From: Bdellovibrionales bacterium RIFOXYD12_FULL_39_22
Lineage (GTDB): Bacteria; Bdellovibrionota; Bacteriovoracia; Bacteriovoracales; Bacteriovoracaceae
Assembly: GCA_001770205.1 (NCBI GenBank)
Contig: MEQL01000009.1
Span: forward strand, 1 to 56,773
Length of the DNA stretch: 56,773 nt
Reading direction: 5' to 3'
Both the position numbers and the translations under genes were made by a program. Within the stretch, counting starts at the first letter, position 1; each line of letters starts with the position of its first letter. This document shows positions 34,766-43,550 of this stretch, one piece after another. Under the pieces are notes generated by a model, which was not told the origin of the DNA, made no database searches, and worked only from the letters and a program-made list of their open reading frames with translations.

Positions 34766-35776
34766 TTAGCCGAAGATAATTTTTCCCTTCCCTGCGGAAC
34801 CCAATACGTTGTTATTTTTAGCAACAATCATGGCCTTGAGTTCATCACGGGCCGGGCCTAGATATTTTCTTGGATCAAATTCTTTCGGATTATCTTTAAA
34901 TACTTTTCTTATAATGGCCGTCAATGCTAGGCGTCCATCTGAATCAATATTAATTTTACAAACTGCAGAACGGGCCGCCTTGCGTAACTGTTCTTCGGGA
35001 ATGCCAATAGCATTTTCAATTTTTCCACCGGAACTATTTATCATATCTACATACTTTGCGACTACCGAGGAAGCTCCGTGCAAGACTATCGGAAATCCTG
35101 GAATGCGCTTTTCGACTTCTTCCAAAATATCAAAGCGAAGTGGTGGAGGAAGTAAGGTGCCGTCCGGGCCTTTCGTGCATTGTGCCGGCTTGAATTTGTT
35201 GGCACCATGCGAGGTACCGATAGAGATGGCCAGTGAGTCAACTCCGGTTTTTTTAACGAATTCTTCAACTTCTTCTGGCCGAGTATAGGTGGAGTGGGCG
35301 GCAACTACATCATCTTCAATCCCGGCCAATACTCCCAATTCGCCTTCGACAGTAACGTCGTGATCATGGGCATATTGCACAACTTTTTTGGTGAGCTCAA
35401 CATTATCCTTGAAAGAGTGATGAGAACCATCAATCATTACCGAAGAAAATCCTGTGTCAATGCAAGATTTACAAAGTTCTAGGGTATCTCCATGATCAAG
35501 ATGGAGAGCAAATTTTAGATGGGGATTTAACTCTTTTAAAAGTTCGGAAGCACCCTGTGCCATATAACGAAGTAAGGTTTGATTGGCATATTTTCTAGCA
35601 CCGCTAGATACCTGCAAAATAAAAGGAGAATCTGACTCGGCACAGCCGGAGACGATGGCCTGTAGTTGTTCCATGTTGTTAAAGTTATATGCCGGAATGG
35701 CAAATTTACCAATAAACGCTTGGCGAAACATTTCCTTGGTGTTGACTAGTCCTAGATCCTTGTAACTAACTTTCAT
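34766..35776 (-). CDS. fba: Fructose-bisphosphate aldolase, class II
   Basis: Zn-dependent aldolase splitting fructose-1,6-bisphosphate. 336 residues. Motifs: AYNFNNMEQLQAIV, ALHLDHGD (zinc His), DGSHHSFKDNV, VEGELGVLAGIED, GTSHGANKF, VLHGASSV, CKINIDSDGRLA. ATG with AGGAGG. 18 bp downstream of hypB, so possibly part of the hypA-hypB-fba unit or separately promoted. Confidence 0.96.
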   Translation of the reverse strand: MKVSYKDLGLVNTKEMFRQAFIGKFAIPAYNFNNMEQLQAIVSGCAESDSPFILQVSSGARKYANQTLLRYMAQGASELLKELNPHLKFALHLDHGDTLELCKSCIDTGFSSVMIDGSHHSFKDNVELTKKVVQYAHDHDVTVEGELGVLAGIEDDVVAAHSTYTRPEEVEEFVKKTGVDSLAISIGTSHGANKFKPAQCTKGPDGTLLPPPLRFDILEEVEKRIPGFPIVLHGASSVVAKYVDMINSSGGKIENAIGIPEEQLRKAARSAVCKINIDSDGRLALTAIIRKVFKDNPKEFDPRKYLGPARDELKAMIVAKNNNVLGSAGKGKIIFG

Positions 35777-35794
35777 AAAATCCTCCTAATGAAT

Positions 35795-36517
35795 TTATAT
35801 TTCCAATAAAAAATTGAACCACGCTTTTAGGCCAGTGCCGTTTTTGGCACTGAGTTCGATAATTTTTGCTGTCGGGTTAATCTGTCGAATATATTTATGG
35901 GCAAGATCTAGTTCCCAATCCAGATGAGGAAGAAGATCTATTTTAGAGATCAAAATTAAATCGGCCTTGTTAAAAAGAACTGGATATTTAATTGGTTTAT
36001 CTTCTCCTTCTGTCACCGAGAGCATGGCCACTCTTTTACCTTCTCCTAAATCAAAGGCCGCCGGACATACCAAGTTGCCAACATTTTCGATAATAAGAAG
36101 ATCATCATTAGGAGAGACAAAAGATTCGAGTTCTTTTTGAATCATGGAGGCGTCAAGATGACAGGCGCTAACCGTATTGATTTGCTTTGCCCGTGCACCA
36201 TGATCTTTTAGACGCTGATAGTCCTGGTCCGTTTGTTGGTCACCTACCAAAACAGAAACCTTTTTATATTTATTTAATTCTGTAAGTGTTTTTTCTAATA
36301 AAAAAGTTTTTCCTGCTCCAGGAGAACTCATAATATTTACGGAGGCAATATTGTTTTTTGTAAGCCAATTACGATTACTGGCCGCGATGTTATCATTTTT
36401 TGCCAAAATACTTTGTTCGGATAAAATAATTTTGCGGGTTGCGAGAAGGGGCGTTGTTGTCCCCATTTGTAAAAGGGATCGCTGATTACCTTCGTGACAT
36501 CCACAATCTTTACACAT
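35795..36517 (-). CDS. hypB: Hydrogenase/urease nickel-insertion GTPase HypB
   Basis: SIMIBI GTPase delivering Ni2+ with HypA. N-terminal CKDCGC is the high-affinity nickel site found in some HypB proteins. G1 SSPGAGKTFLLEKT; metal site in the G domain: SACHLDA and NLVCPAAFDLGE; G4 SKIDLL. 240 residues. Overlaps hypA by 8 nt. No hydrogenase or urease structural genes are in the window. Confidence 0.95.
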   Translation of the reverse strand: MCKDCGCHEGNQRSLLQMGTTTPLLATRKIILSEQSILAKNDNIAASNRNWLTKNNIASVNIMSSPGAGKTFLLEKTLTELNKYKKVSVLVGDQQTDQDYQRLKDHGARAKQINTVSACHLDASMIQKELESFVSPNDDLLIIENVGNLVCPAAFDLGEGKRVAMLSVTEGEDKPIKYPVLFNKADLILISKIDLLPHLDWELDLAHKYIRQINPTAKIIELSAKNGTGLKAWFNFLLEI

Positions 36518-36857
36518 CTTCCACCTCTAGATCTTTTATATAAAATTCCCTACCACTTATAACACTAACTTCTAACGAGTGACAATTGGGACAGTCCAAA
36601 AGAAATTCATCAAGGATTGACTCTTTTTTACAAGAAGTGCATCTTATTTTAATCGGAACATCTTCGAAGTAAAGTTTTGCTTGTTCCAGGATGCTATTTT
36701 TCACCACTTCATTTAAACAAAATGATAAGCTATCACTATCTACGCCAGAGAGTTTACCCACGGATATGGTTAATGAAATAACTTTTTTGAAATGCTCTCG
36801 TATTGCCAAATCATTGACTGTTTCAATCAGGGATTGGGCCAGTGCTAATTCATGCAT
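36510..36857 (-). CDS. hypA: Nickel metallochaperone HypA
   Basis: 115 residues. The nickel-binding N-terminus MHE is present and the zinc site is two CxxC pairs (CTSCKK and LDCPNCHS). Partner of HypB, directly downstream. The start lies just after the flagellin terminator, so its promoter must be within about 100 bp. Confidence 0.95.
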   Translation of the reverse strand: MHELALAQSLIETVNDLAIREHFKKVISLTISVGKLSGVDSDSLSFCLNEVVKNSILEQAKLYFEDVPIKIRCTSCKKESILDEFLLDCPNCHSLEVSVISGREFYIKDLEVEDV

Positions 36858-36880
36858 GGAGTATCTCGGGTTTATTAATA

Positions 36881-36911
36881 AAAAAACAAAGGCCCTTCAT
36901 TCGAAAGGCCT
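36881..36911 (-). terminator. Flagellin terminator
   Basis: Read leftwards: AGGCCTTT (36904-36911) pairs with AAGGGCCT (36890-36897, one G-U), 6-nt loop, then TTTG and seven T. Confidence 0.85.
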
Positions 36912-36955
36912 CTGTGATGTTAACAGTTAATTTTGAAAATTATAACAACTTTCTA

Positions 36956-37789
36956 TTATCCAATTAACTTAAGGGCCGCTGACCCTTGAGAGTTAGCTTG
37001 CGCTAATACCGAGGTACCAGCTTGTGTCATAATGTTCAAACGAGTATTTTGTGCTGTCTCCGCAGCATAGTCAGTATCTCTGATTCGAGAATTTGCAGCA
37101 TTCAAGTTTTCAGAAGACACTTGCAAGTTTTGAATGGTGGATGATAGTCGGTTCTGCACCGCACCTAATTCAGCTCGCTGGCCAGAGATTTTTTGAATTG
37201 CATCATCTAGTACTGCTAAGCTTCCTTGCGATTCTTCTTTGCTTGAAACACTTAAGCTTGCAACTCCCAATCCTTCCATGGTGGAGTTTGTGATTCCAGC
37301 GTTATAACGGATTCTATCTTGGAAAGAATCGTTATTAATGCCGATTTGGAAATCATAAGATTCTCCAGTTCCGTTCAGCAACTTCTTGCCGTTGAATTCG
37401 GTAACTTGAGAAATCCTTTCAATCTCTTGCTTCAAATTTTGATACTCTAAATTGGTAAATTGTCTCTCAGCATCTCCCACTGTGTCAGAGGCAGATTGGA
37501 TGGACAATTCGCGTAATCTGATCAAGATGTTCGAAATTTCATTCATACCACCTTCTGCGGTCTGAATTAACGAAATACCATCGTTAGCATTTCGGCCAGC
37601 TTGAGTTACGCCTCGGATTTGTGCTTTCAATTTTTCACTGATTGCCAATCCGGCGGCATCATCGGCAGCGCGTACGATTCTGGTACCAGAAGATAGCTTC
37701 GATAGCGTTCTCTCCTGATCTGCGCTGTTGACGCCTAATGTTCGTTGTGCGGACAAAGACGTGACGTTGGTGTTAATACGTAAACCCAT
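36956..37789 (-). CDS. fliC: Flagellin
   Basis: 277-residue flagellin: conserved N-terminal D0/D1 (MGLRINTNVTSLSAQRTLG ... LSSGTRIVRAADDAAGLAIS) and C-terminal D1/D0 (NLNAANSRIRDTDYAAETAQ ... ILAQANS-type end). The variable surface region is almost absent, giving a short flagellin as in sheathed or multi-flagellin bacteria. Strong AAGGAGG before the ATG, own terminator, so highly expressed and monocistronic. A leader of up to about 290 bp lies upstream; no clear sigma28 box was found. Confidence 0.97.
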   Translation of the reverse strand: MGLRINTNVTSLSAQRTLGVNSADQERTLSKLSSGTRIVRAADDAAGLAISEKLKAQIRGVTQAGRNANDGISLIQTAEGGMNEISNILIRLRELSIQSASDTVGDAERQFTNLEYQNLKQEIERISQVTEFNGKKLLNGTGESYDFQIGINNDSFQDRIRYNAGITNSTMEGLGVASLSVSSKEESQGSLAVLDDAIQKISGQRAELGAVQNRLSSTIQNLQVSSENLNAANSRIRDTDYAAETAQNTRLNIMTQAGTSVLAQANSQGSAALKLIG

Positions 37790-38079
37790 TGAAATCCTCC
37801 TTGTATTAGCGCCCCGTACTGGAACTAATCCCCGGTATAACCATGAGGATCAACAAGCTTACTGCTATTGCTTTGTTGGTTAATATTGCCGCTCCCAATC
37901 TTGGGTTCAGCAAAGAGTTCTTCGGAAGCAGAAAAAATACCTTGAGAAAAATTTTCCTAAAAAACCATTTTTTAAATTGAACAAATCTTCTCGGGAATTG
38001 TTTGTCAGAAAGTACCGTTATCCTTTTATTACCTCTGAAAATTAGCTCAAATTTTGTTGGAAAATAACGATAACATGCT

Positions 38080-41016
38080 ATGGATTATAAACGGCCACTA
38101 ATATACTTTTCTCCTCTTTCTCCTTCCGCAGAAAAACTTAAAAGTTTGACACGGGAGATATTAAGCAAAAAGGATCCAACGCAAGAAGAGATCGATGATG
38201 GTGCTGAGGTCGAAGATAAGAATTTTGAAATATATGAGGTAGTGGAAGGTGAAGAGATAAATCAACTGCTGCCAACTATTGGCCCTTCCTTGACGGTAGT
38301 ATCCTCTCCTAAAAAATGTGCAATGCTACTCAAAAGTAACAGCAAGTATATAAAGAAATTTCAATCAAAGGTTTTACTTTTGAGTGTTAGTGAGATTCCT
38401 TCTGACGTAATGAATAAACTGATGAAGCTGGGATTGACGGAGCATATGGCGGAGCCGGTGAATCCCAAAACACTTTTATTCAAAATTAAATTTTTATTGA
38501 AGTCACTAAAATCGCTACAAAAAGAAGAGGAAAAAGAGAAGACACAGGCGGTAGTGTTTAAAAAATCAGATGATGAAAAGAAAAAGGAAGAAAACACGAG
38601 CGAAGTGTTGAGAGTAGAGAAGGGGATTTTGACAGAAAAGTCTGCTAGCGAAATTAATTTAGATAGTGGAATTAAAGGAGAGAAAAAAGTTGATCTCGGA
38701 CTAGAAGAACCGGTGCCGGAGCTTTTGCAAAAATCATCACTAGATAATATGCTTCCTGCGGATAACAAACCTAGTATCAGTAAGAAAAGTAGTGATTTGC
38801 TCCCGGACAAAGCGTCGCCAATCAAAGATAAAAGCAACCTTAATCTTTTTGGTGAGGAGAACAAAGATAATTTTTTGGAAAAATACTACAAGGGTAAAAA
38901 TAGTGACGATCTTAAGCTGGATATGGAGGCAAAAGCTAAGCAAACGGAAGTGGTTGCTGACGATGATCTTTTTTTGCGCAAATCAGATGTTAATATTGTA
39001 GCGGCCCAAAAAGAGTTGGATGAACTTAACGCCCAAGAGCTTGAAAGAGTTGCAGATGACGAGCTAGATCTGGGCCTTGTTGCTGCATCAAAAAAGAGAG
39101 GTGGTGGCGAAAATTTGGATTTGGATTTGGCCGCTGGAAAAAAAAGCAAACAAGATAAAATGGAAGAGTTAGATCTTTTGTCAAAAGCTGCCCACCCCGA
39201 ATCGTTAAAGGGAGAGACGGATGAATCTTTGGGCCTAAAAAAAATAGCAGAAGTTAATTTATTGGGGGATGATTTTTCTGAAGATGATGCTATTCGCAAT
39301 GCTAAGCAAGAGCTACTAAATTTAGACCTTACACCCGGGAAAAAACATTCCGCTGATAGGCCGACAGACTTAGATGATTTGGTAGAGAGTTCGGTTGAGA
39401 AAAAACAAAATGAGGCCGTTATTGAAATTGATCTATCACGTGCAAAAAAACTTAAGCAAGAACTAAGTGATGACGAAGAAAAAGCACGCTTAAAATTAAA
39501 AGAGCAAGAAGTTGAACTGTCGCTAGATCCGACCGGCCCCAAACCTAGTGCCGAAATAAGCGAGCTTGATCTTGGCCTTAAGAAGGCAGGCCTGTTAGAT
39601 TTAGTGGATGCCCAGGAGTCTCAAGAAGATGATTTGCAAAAGAGGGCAAAGGCCGGTGAGATGATAATAGATCTGCAGGCAGCCAGAGAGAGAAAGGATG
39701 CCCAAGAAGTACTTGATATTGATGACGGCGTTATGGCCGCAGATAAAATAGAAATAAATACGGAAGGATTGCGACAGGATAAGAATAATCTAAAACTAGA
39801 TTTAAATTCTGACTTAGAAATAGAGTCTGGCAGTAAGAAAAATAAAGAGCAATCACTAGAATTGGATTTGTTTGGGGATAAAAAGCTGGCGCGAAAAAAC
39901 AAAAAAGATGAAGATGTAGAAATTACCTCGGAGATGGCAGGTGCCGTCAAACATGAGATTAGTTCTCGCGAGGATGAGTTATTGCGGGCCAAAAAAGTAA
40001 AAGATATTGAACTAGATTTGGACAGTAGTGGGAAAATAAAAAATCACGGAGTTGAACACATCTCCACATATTATGGATTAAAAAAGAAAGAGGGATTAGA
40101 GAAAGGTGCTGATTGGGATATTTTAAAAGAAGATAATGTGTTGAATGTTGAAAAGAGGAAGAGAAAAAAAGGTGGTGGATGGGAAGGCGAAGAGTCTGAC
40201 TCTTCAGCGATGGCCGGACAGGCCATTGATTATAGAAAAATGAAACAGGAATTTGCTTTAGTTGGCCAGATTTTGGCCAAAGGTAAGGCCGATGTTGGCA
40301 CTAATAAGTGGACTTCTGTTTCGCTAGAAGATCCAGAGGTGCAAGAGATGGTGGCCAAGCTTAATGCTCTTCAAGATGATCCGGCCAAAATGATAAAAGA
40401 GTTGGAGTTAGAGGAGGAAGATGAGGCACCGGTAATTGAACCAAAGTCAGAAGGATTAGAATTTATCATTAAAACTTATCTTCAATATACTCAGCCTAAA
40501 TTAGATGTGAAAAATATTTTCAAAGATATTGCGAGGATTATTTGGAAAGAGCATGAGGGAGTGACTACTTTTTTGGTTAATGAGTTTACCAAAGATAAAT
40601 ATTTTGAAGAGTATGTTGGGTATTTAGAGTTAGATGTTCCTATGGATCAAGAAGAATGTCTGGAGACTTGGAATAAATTAAAAGAAGTCCGGACAAATTT
40701 ATGGAGAATAACTAAATTGCCAACATGGTCAGATGATACATTTCAGTCACCCTCCAACGAGTTTGTCTATCCTTATTTTGAAGGTGATGGAAATATGGGA
40801 GTGGCCATTGTTGGTTTTAATAAACCATTTGAGCAAAAGTATGCCAAAACAATTGAGATTATTTTAGAGAGTGCCCGCGGAATTTTTTTAAATAAATTTC
40901 ACGAGCAAGGAGGGGCGGGGGCATATTTGGGAATGATTAGAAAAGATTATGCTCAAGATGAAAATGGAGAGGGCGAAAAGCTTTGGAATAAACTTTTTGG
41001 GAAAAAGGCCAGTTAG
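38080..41016 (+). CDS. Giant LDL-motif repeat protein with pseudo-receiver N-terminus
   Basis: 978 residues, cytoplasmic, very rich in Lys, Asp, Glu and Leu. Residues about 1-150 end in GLTEHMAEPVNPKTLLFKIK, the shape of the last strand and helix of a receiver domain with Glu for the conserved Lys. Residues about 270-660 are low-complexity linker with a dozen short [hydrophobic]-x-[LI]-D-[LI] motifs followed by lysines. Residues about 745-978 form a folded domain (FIIKTYLQYTQPKLDVKNIF ... GVAIVGFNKPFEQKY), perhaps GAF-like. First gene of the CheY block (20 bp before the next gene). Function unknown. Confidence 0.75.
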   Translation: MDYKRPLIYFSPLSPSAEKLKSLTREILSKKDPTQEEIDDGAEVEDKNFEIYEVVEGEEINQLLPTIGPSLTVVSSPKKCAMLLKSNSKYIKKFQSKVLLLSVSEIPSDVMNKLMKLGLTEHMAEPVNPKTLLFKIKFLLKSLKSLQKEEEKEKTQAVVFKKSDDEKKKEENTSEVLRVEKGILTEKSASEINLDSGIKGEKKVDLGLEEPVPELLQKSSLDNMLPADNKPSISKKSSDLLPDKASPIKDKSNLNLFGEENKDNFLEKYYKGKNSDDLKLDMEAKAKQTEVVADDDLFLRKSDVNIVAAQKELDELNAQELERVADDELDLGLVAASKKRGGGENLDLDLAAGKKSKQDKMEELDLLSKAAHPESLKGETDESLGLKKIAEVNLLGDDFSEDDAIRNAKQELLNLDLTPGKKHSADRPTDLDDLVESSVEKKQNEAVIEIDLSRAKKLKQELSDDEEKARLKLKEQEVELSLDPTGPKPSAEISELDLGLKKAGLLDLVDAQESQEDDLQKRAKAGEMIIDLQAARERKDAQEVLDIDDGVMAADKIEINTEGLRQDKNNLKLDLNSDLEIESGSKKNKEQSLELDLFGDKKLARKNKKDEDVEITSEMAGAVKHEISSREDELLRAKKVKDIELDLDSSGKIKNHGVEHISTYYGLKKKEGLEKGADWDILKEDNVLNVEKRKRKKGGGWEGEESDSSAMAGQAIDYRKMKQEFALVGQILAKGKADVGTNKWTSVSLEDPEVQEMVAKLNALQDDPAKMIKELELEEEDEAPVIEPKSEGLEFIIKTYLQYTQPKLDVKNIFKDIARIIWKEHEGVTTFLVNEFTKDKYFEEYVGYLELDVPMDQEECLETWNKLKEVRTNLWRITKLPTWSDDTFQSPSNEFVYPYFEGDGNMGVAIVGFNKPFEQKYAKTIEIILESARGIFLNKFHEQGGAGAYLGMIRKDYAQDENGEGEKLWNKLFGKKAS
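38906..40045 (+). repeat. Degenerate LDL short-motif array (protein level)
   Basis: About 12-13 copies of an acidic-leucine motif followed by basic residues, e.g. DELDLGLVAASKK, NLDLDLAAGKK, LLNLDLTPGKK, VIEIDLSRAKK, ISELDLGLKKA, LKLDLNSDLE, LELDLFGDKK, IELDLDSSGK, spaced irregularly by 20-50 charged residues. DNA copies are diverged. Confidence 0.7.
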
Positions 41017-41036
41017 TAAGTAATGGTGAATAAAAA

Positions 41037-42071
41037 ATGAAAAAAAAGGACTATTTTGAAATAAGTTTAGAGATGTTGAAGGAGAAAAAGATTTTTCCTT
41101 TTCATCTGCATGTGTTCAATCCGCTTAATAAGCAATACTCTTCATATTTGCTGGCCAACAATCCGCTGACACAAAAAAAACGTGAGTTTTTGGAGTATAT
41201 AATAAAAAACGGTGGAAAATTAGCAGTGGCCTTTGGACAAAAATCTACTTTTTTAGAGGAGACGGAGACAAAGGAAGAAGAGGTTCCATCTTTGAAAGAT
41301 GCAGAACCTCATCCGCTAGAGAAGGCCCGCAAAATGTATCAGAAAATTTTAGAGGATAAAGATAAAATTAATGGGCCGTTTATTTTTCAAGAGGAGATGA
41401 ATAAGGCCGTCGAGGCAGAGAATTTTGCAATTATTATTGAAAGAACACATGATGAAATAATGACGTTGCCAGTTAATTTGTCTTCCACTGTTAGCTTGGC
41501 AGTACATCTTACAGATTTGTTAATGACTGAAGATAATTACATAAATCGAGTGGTGGCGGTGGCCTATCAATTGGCCAAAGTTAGCGATATGCGGGATGAA
41601 GAAATTTTAGGCGATTTAGTGTGCGCGGCATTTTTACACCATGTTGGAATTTCACAACTGGATATCGCAGTATCGCGGAAGGCCTTTTATGCAATTCCCG
41701 ATGAATTTAGAAAGGAATATAAAAAACATCAAGGCCTTGCTCATCATTTGATAAAAAAGAGTGGAGTTGAACTAAGCAAACGCTGTATAGATACCATTCT
41801 TGAGCATCACGAACGAAATGACGGCTCAGGATATCCGTTTCAAAAAATGGGTAATAAGATTACGCCGCTGGCCCTATTGTTAGGAGCTGTTTCTCATATT
41901 TTTGAATATGCTACTGGTAAAATCGATGGCAATACCAGATCGATCAAGTCTGTTTTGAGTAGTCTTAAAAATAAAACTTTTACCCCTGGACTTGAATTTG
42001 AGTTTGGCGATACAATATATAATAATTTAATATACTTAATGGAAAAAGAAATAACTAGTAATGCAGCATGA
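41037..42071 (+). CDS. Divergent HD-GYP-type protein
   Basis: 344 residues. The C-terminal half (about 150-340) has the HD-GYP layout: FLHHVGIS where the HD pair reads HH (201-202), HQGLAHHLIKKSG, then a perfect EHHERNDGSGYP (256-267). The N-terminal 130 residues are unrecognised. HD-GYP enzymes hydrolyse c-di-GMP; the HD-to-HH change removes an aspartate metal ligand, so activity is uncertain. ATG 20 bp after the LDL-repeat gene and 20 bp before cheY. Confidence 0.78.
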   Translation: MKKKDYFEISLEMLKEKKIFPFHLHVFNPLNKQYSSYLLANNPLTQKKREFLEYIIKNGGKLAVAFGQKSTFLEETETKEEEVPSLKDAEPHPLEKARKMYQKILEDKDKINGPFIFQEEMNKAVEAENFAIIIERTHDEIMTLPVNLSSTVSLAVHLTDLLMTEDNYINRVVAVAYQLAKVSDMRDEEILGDLVCAAFLHHVGISQLDIAVSRKAFYAIPDEFRKEYKKHQGLAHHLIKKSGVELSKRCIDTILEHHERNDGSGYPFQKMGNKITPLALLLGAVSHIFEYATGKIDGNTRSIKSVLSSLKNKTFTPGLEFEFGDTIYNNLIYLMEKEITSNAA

Positions 42072-42091
42072 TTTCTAGATAGGAGTTTTTT

Positions 42092-42490
42092 ATGACGTTG
42101 AAGGCCGATATGAGAATTTTAGTGGTCGATGATATGGCGACAATGCGTAAAATTATAAAAAATATGTTAACGCAAATTGGCTTCACTAATATACAAGAGG
42201 CAGATGATGGATCAACTGCCTGGAAAAAAATGGAAGATGCCATTGCATCAGGGGCCCCGTACGAATTTATTGTTTCTGATTGGAACATGCCGCAGCTGAG
42301 TGGCCTTGATTTTTTGAAAAAAATTCGCTCAGTAGAAAGCTTAAAAAATCTTCCATTTTTGATGATTACTGCCGAAGCAGAACAAGGGAATGTCGTTATA
42401 GCGGTAAAGGCCGGAGTAAGTAATTTCATCGTTAAACCGTTTTCAGCACAAGTGTTGAAAGAAAAAATTGACAAAATATTTAATAAGTAA
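42092..42490 (+). CDS. cheY: CheY-like response regulator
   Basis: 132-residue single-domain receiver with all catalytic residues: D13-D14 (VVDD), phospho-acceptor D63 (SDWNMP), T93 (MITAEAE), K115 (VKPFSA). SDWNMP-x-x-SGLDFLK is close to chemotaxis CheY. It should bind the flagellar switch when phosphorylated. TAGGAG upstream. No histidine kinase is in the window. Confidence 0.94.
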   Translation: MTLKADMRILVVDDMATMRKIIKNMLTQIGFTNIQEADDGSTAWKKMEDAIASGAPYEFIVSDWNMPQLSGLDFLKKIRSVESLKNLPFLMITAEAEQGNVVIAVKAGVSNFIVKPFSAQVLKEKIDKIFNK

Positions 42491-42514
42491 TCTTTGCCTC
42501 CTGAGGATTTTACA

Positions 42515-43027
42515 ATGACAATGCAAGATGATCCTGCAATGAAAGAGATCATAGATGATTTTTGCAAGGAGACTAATTCACTTTTTGTTCCTCTTCAAAA
42601 GACATTAGAAAATTTGGAGGCAGCTCCGACTAATACCAAAGAATTAGAAAGGTTTGGCCAGATGATTGATCGTATCATGGGAGCGGCAAAATCTATTGGA
42701 GCAACCGAGATTGCCACTTTTTGTGAATTAGGAAAGACCATCGGGTATAAAGCATCGCAGACAAAAGATGTTCCACTACTAAATGTGGTAGTGGCCATTT
42801 TATTTGATACGATTGATCTTTTATCGAAAATGATCGCTAAGTTGCAAACAGGAAATGCAACTCCACTTCGTGGACTTAATACTGATGCGTTTGTAACTAG
42901 ATTGCGATGGTTGTCAGATAAATTTAAAAATATTGATAGAGCTTCTTGTATTGTGGAAGATCCAGATAGCAAGAAGAATCTTTCACAGGCCTCTATTGAT
43001 GAGTTAATGAATAGCTTAGGCCTATAA
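42515..43027 (+). CDS. Hpt-like protein with CheZ-type CheY-binding tail
   Basis: 170 residues, helical. Residues 45-110 (LERFGQMIDRIMGAAKSIGATEIATFCELGKTIGY) look like an Hpt four-helix bundle without the phosphorylatable His. The last residues, SQASIDELMNSLGL, closely match the C-terminal CheY-binding helix of CheZ (consensus DD/DE-L-L-x-S-L-G-F). It therefore probably binds the adjacent CheY and may act as a phosphatase. ATG at 42515 with TGAGGA (42502-42507); the TTG at 42494 is less likely. Confidence 0.68.
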   Translation: MTMQDDPAMKEIIDDFCKETNSLFVPLQKTLENLEAAPTNTKELERFGQMIDRIMGAAKSIGATEIATFCELGKTIGYKASQTKDVPLLNVVVAILFDTIDLLSKMIAKLQTGNATPLRGLNTDAFVTRLRWLSDKFKNIDRASCIVEDPDSKKNLSQASIDELMNSLGL

Positions 43028-43043
43028 TAATTTGGGGATACTC

Positions 43044-43547
43044 ATGAGTAATAATTTTATCGAGTTTTCTAAGCCTTTTATCGATGCGGCGAAAAATGTC
43101 TTCGAGACTATGGTTTTTACAAAGCTAGAACCTCAAAAACCTTTTATAAAAAAAGATAATGTTTCTCGCGGAGATGTTTCTGCTGTTTTAGGTATGAGTG
43201 GGGTTTTAAAAACTGGCGATAAGGGCCCGGTGGAATTTAAGGCCATGTTTGTTTTATCTTGGCCGTATGAGACATATTTCAAAGTGGCCAGTGCAATGCT
43301 TATGGCAACCTACACTACTTACTGCGAAGAGATATCTGATGCTGGCGGTGAGATATGCAACATGGTAACAGGAAATGCTAAGCGCGACTTAGCGGTTATG
43401 GGTTATAGTTCTAATATGTCTATTCCCTCAATGATTGAGGGGGCCGGGCATACCATCAAATATCCACCAGGGACAAAGATCATTGTTATCCCAATTACTT
43501 CTGCGCATGGCCCAATGTTTATGGAACTTTGCTACAAAGAGGAGTAG
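43044..43547 (+). CDS. cheX: CheX-type CheY-P phosphatase
   Basis: 167 residues. CheX/CheC fold: the catalytic E-x-x-N pair lies in DAGGEICNMVTGNAKRDL (E103, N106), followed by SIPSMIEGAGHTIKY. Dephosphorylates CheY-P, terminating the signal. ATG at 43044 with GGGGA (43034-43038). Its GGAG near the stop also serves the next gene. Confidence 0.88.
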   Translation: MSNNFIEFSKPFIDAAKNVFETMVFTKLEPQKPFIKKDNVSRGDVSAVLGMSGVLKTGDKGPVEFKAMFVLSWPYETYFKVASAMLMATYTTYCEEISDAGGEICNMVTGNAKRDLAVMGYSSNMSIPSMIEGAGHTIKYPPGTKIIVIPITSAHGPMFMELCYKEE

Positions 43548-43550
43548 TTT

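Noticed and set aside
34723..34766. Terminator between the phosphoesterase and aldolase genes
   Set aside because: AAGAGAGAGG/CCTCCCTCTT has a mismatch, a long loop and no T-run.
37790..38079. sigma28 or sigma54 promoter for flagellin
   Set aside because: I looked for TAAA-N15-GCCGATAA and GG-N10-GC leftwards and found only weak partial matches.
39860..39880. LELDLF in the LDL protein as a beta-clamp binding motif (QL[SD]LF)
   Set aside because: Only one copy ends in LF; the other motifs lack the Phe and the protein has no replication context.
38361..39992. Leftward Ser/Leu-rich frames opposite the LDL-repeat gene
   Set aside because: Antisense image of Lys/Asp-rich codons (TTT, ATC, TCA); no start sites.
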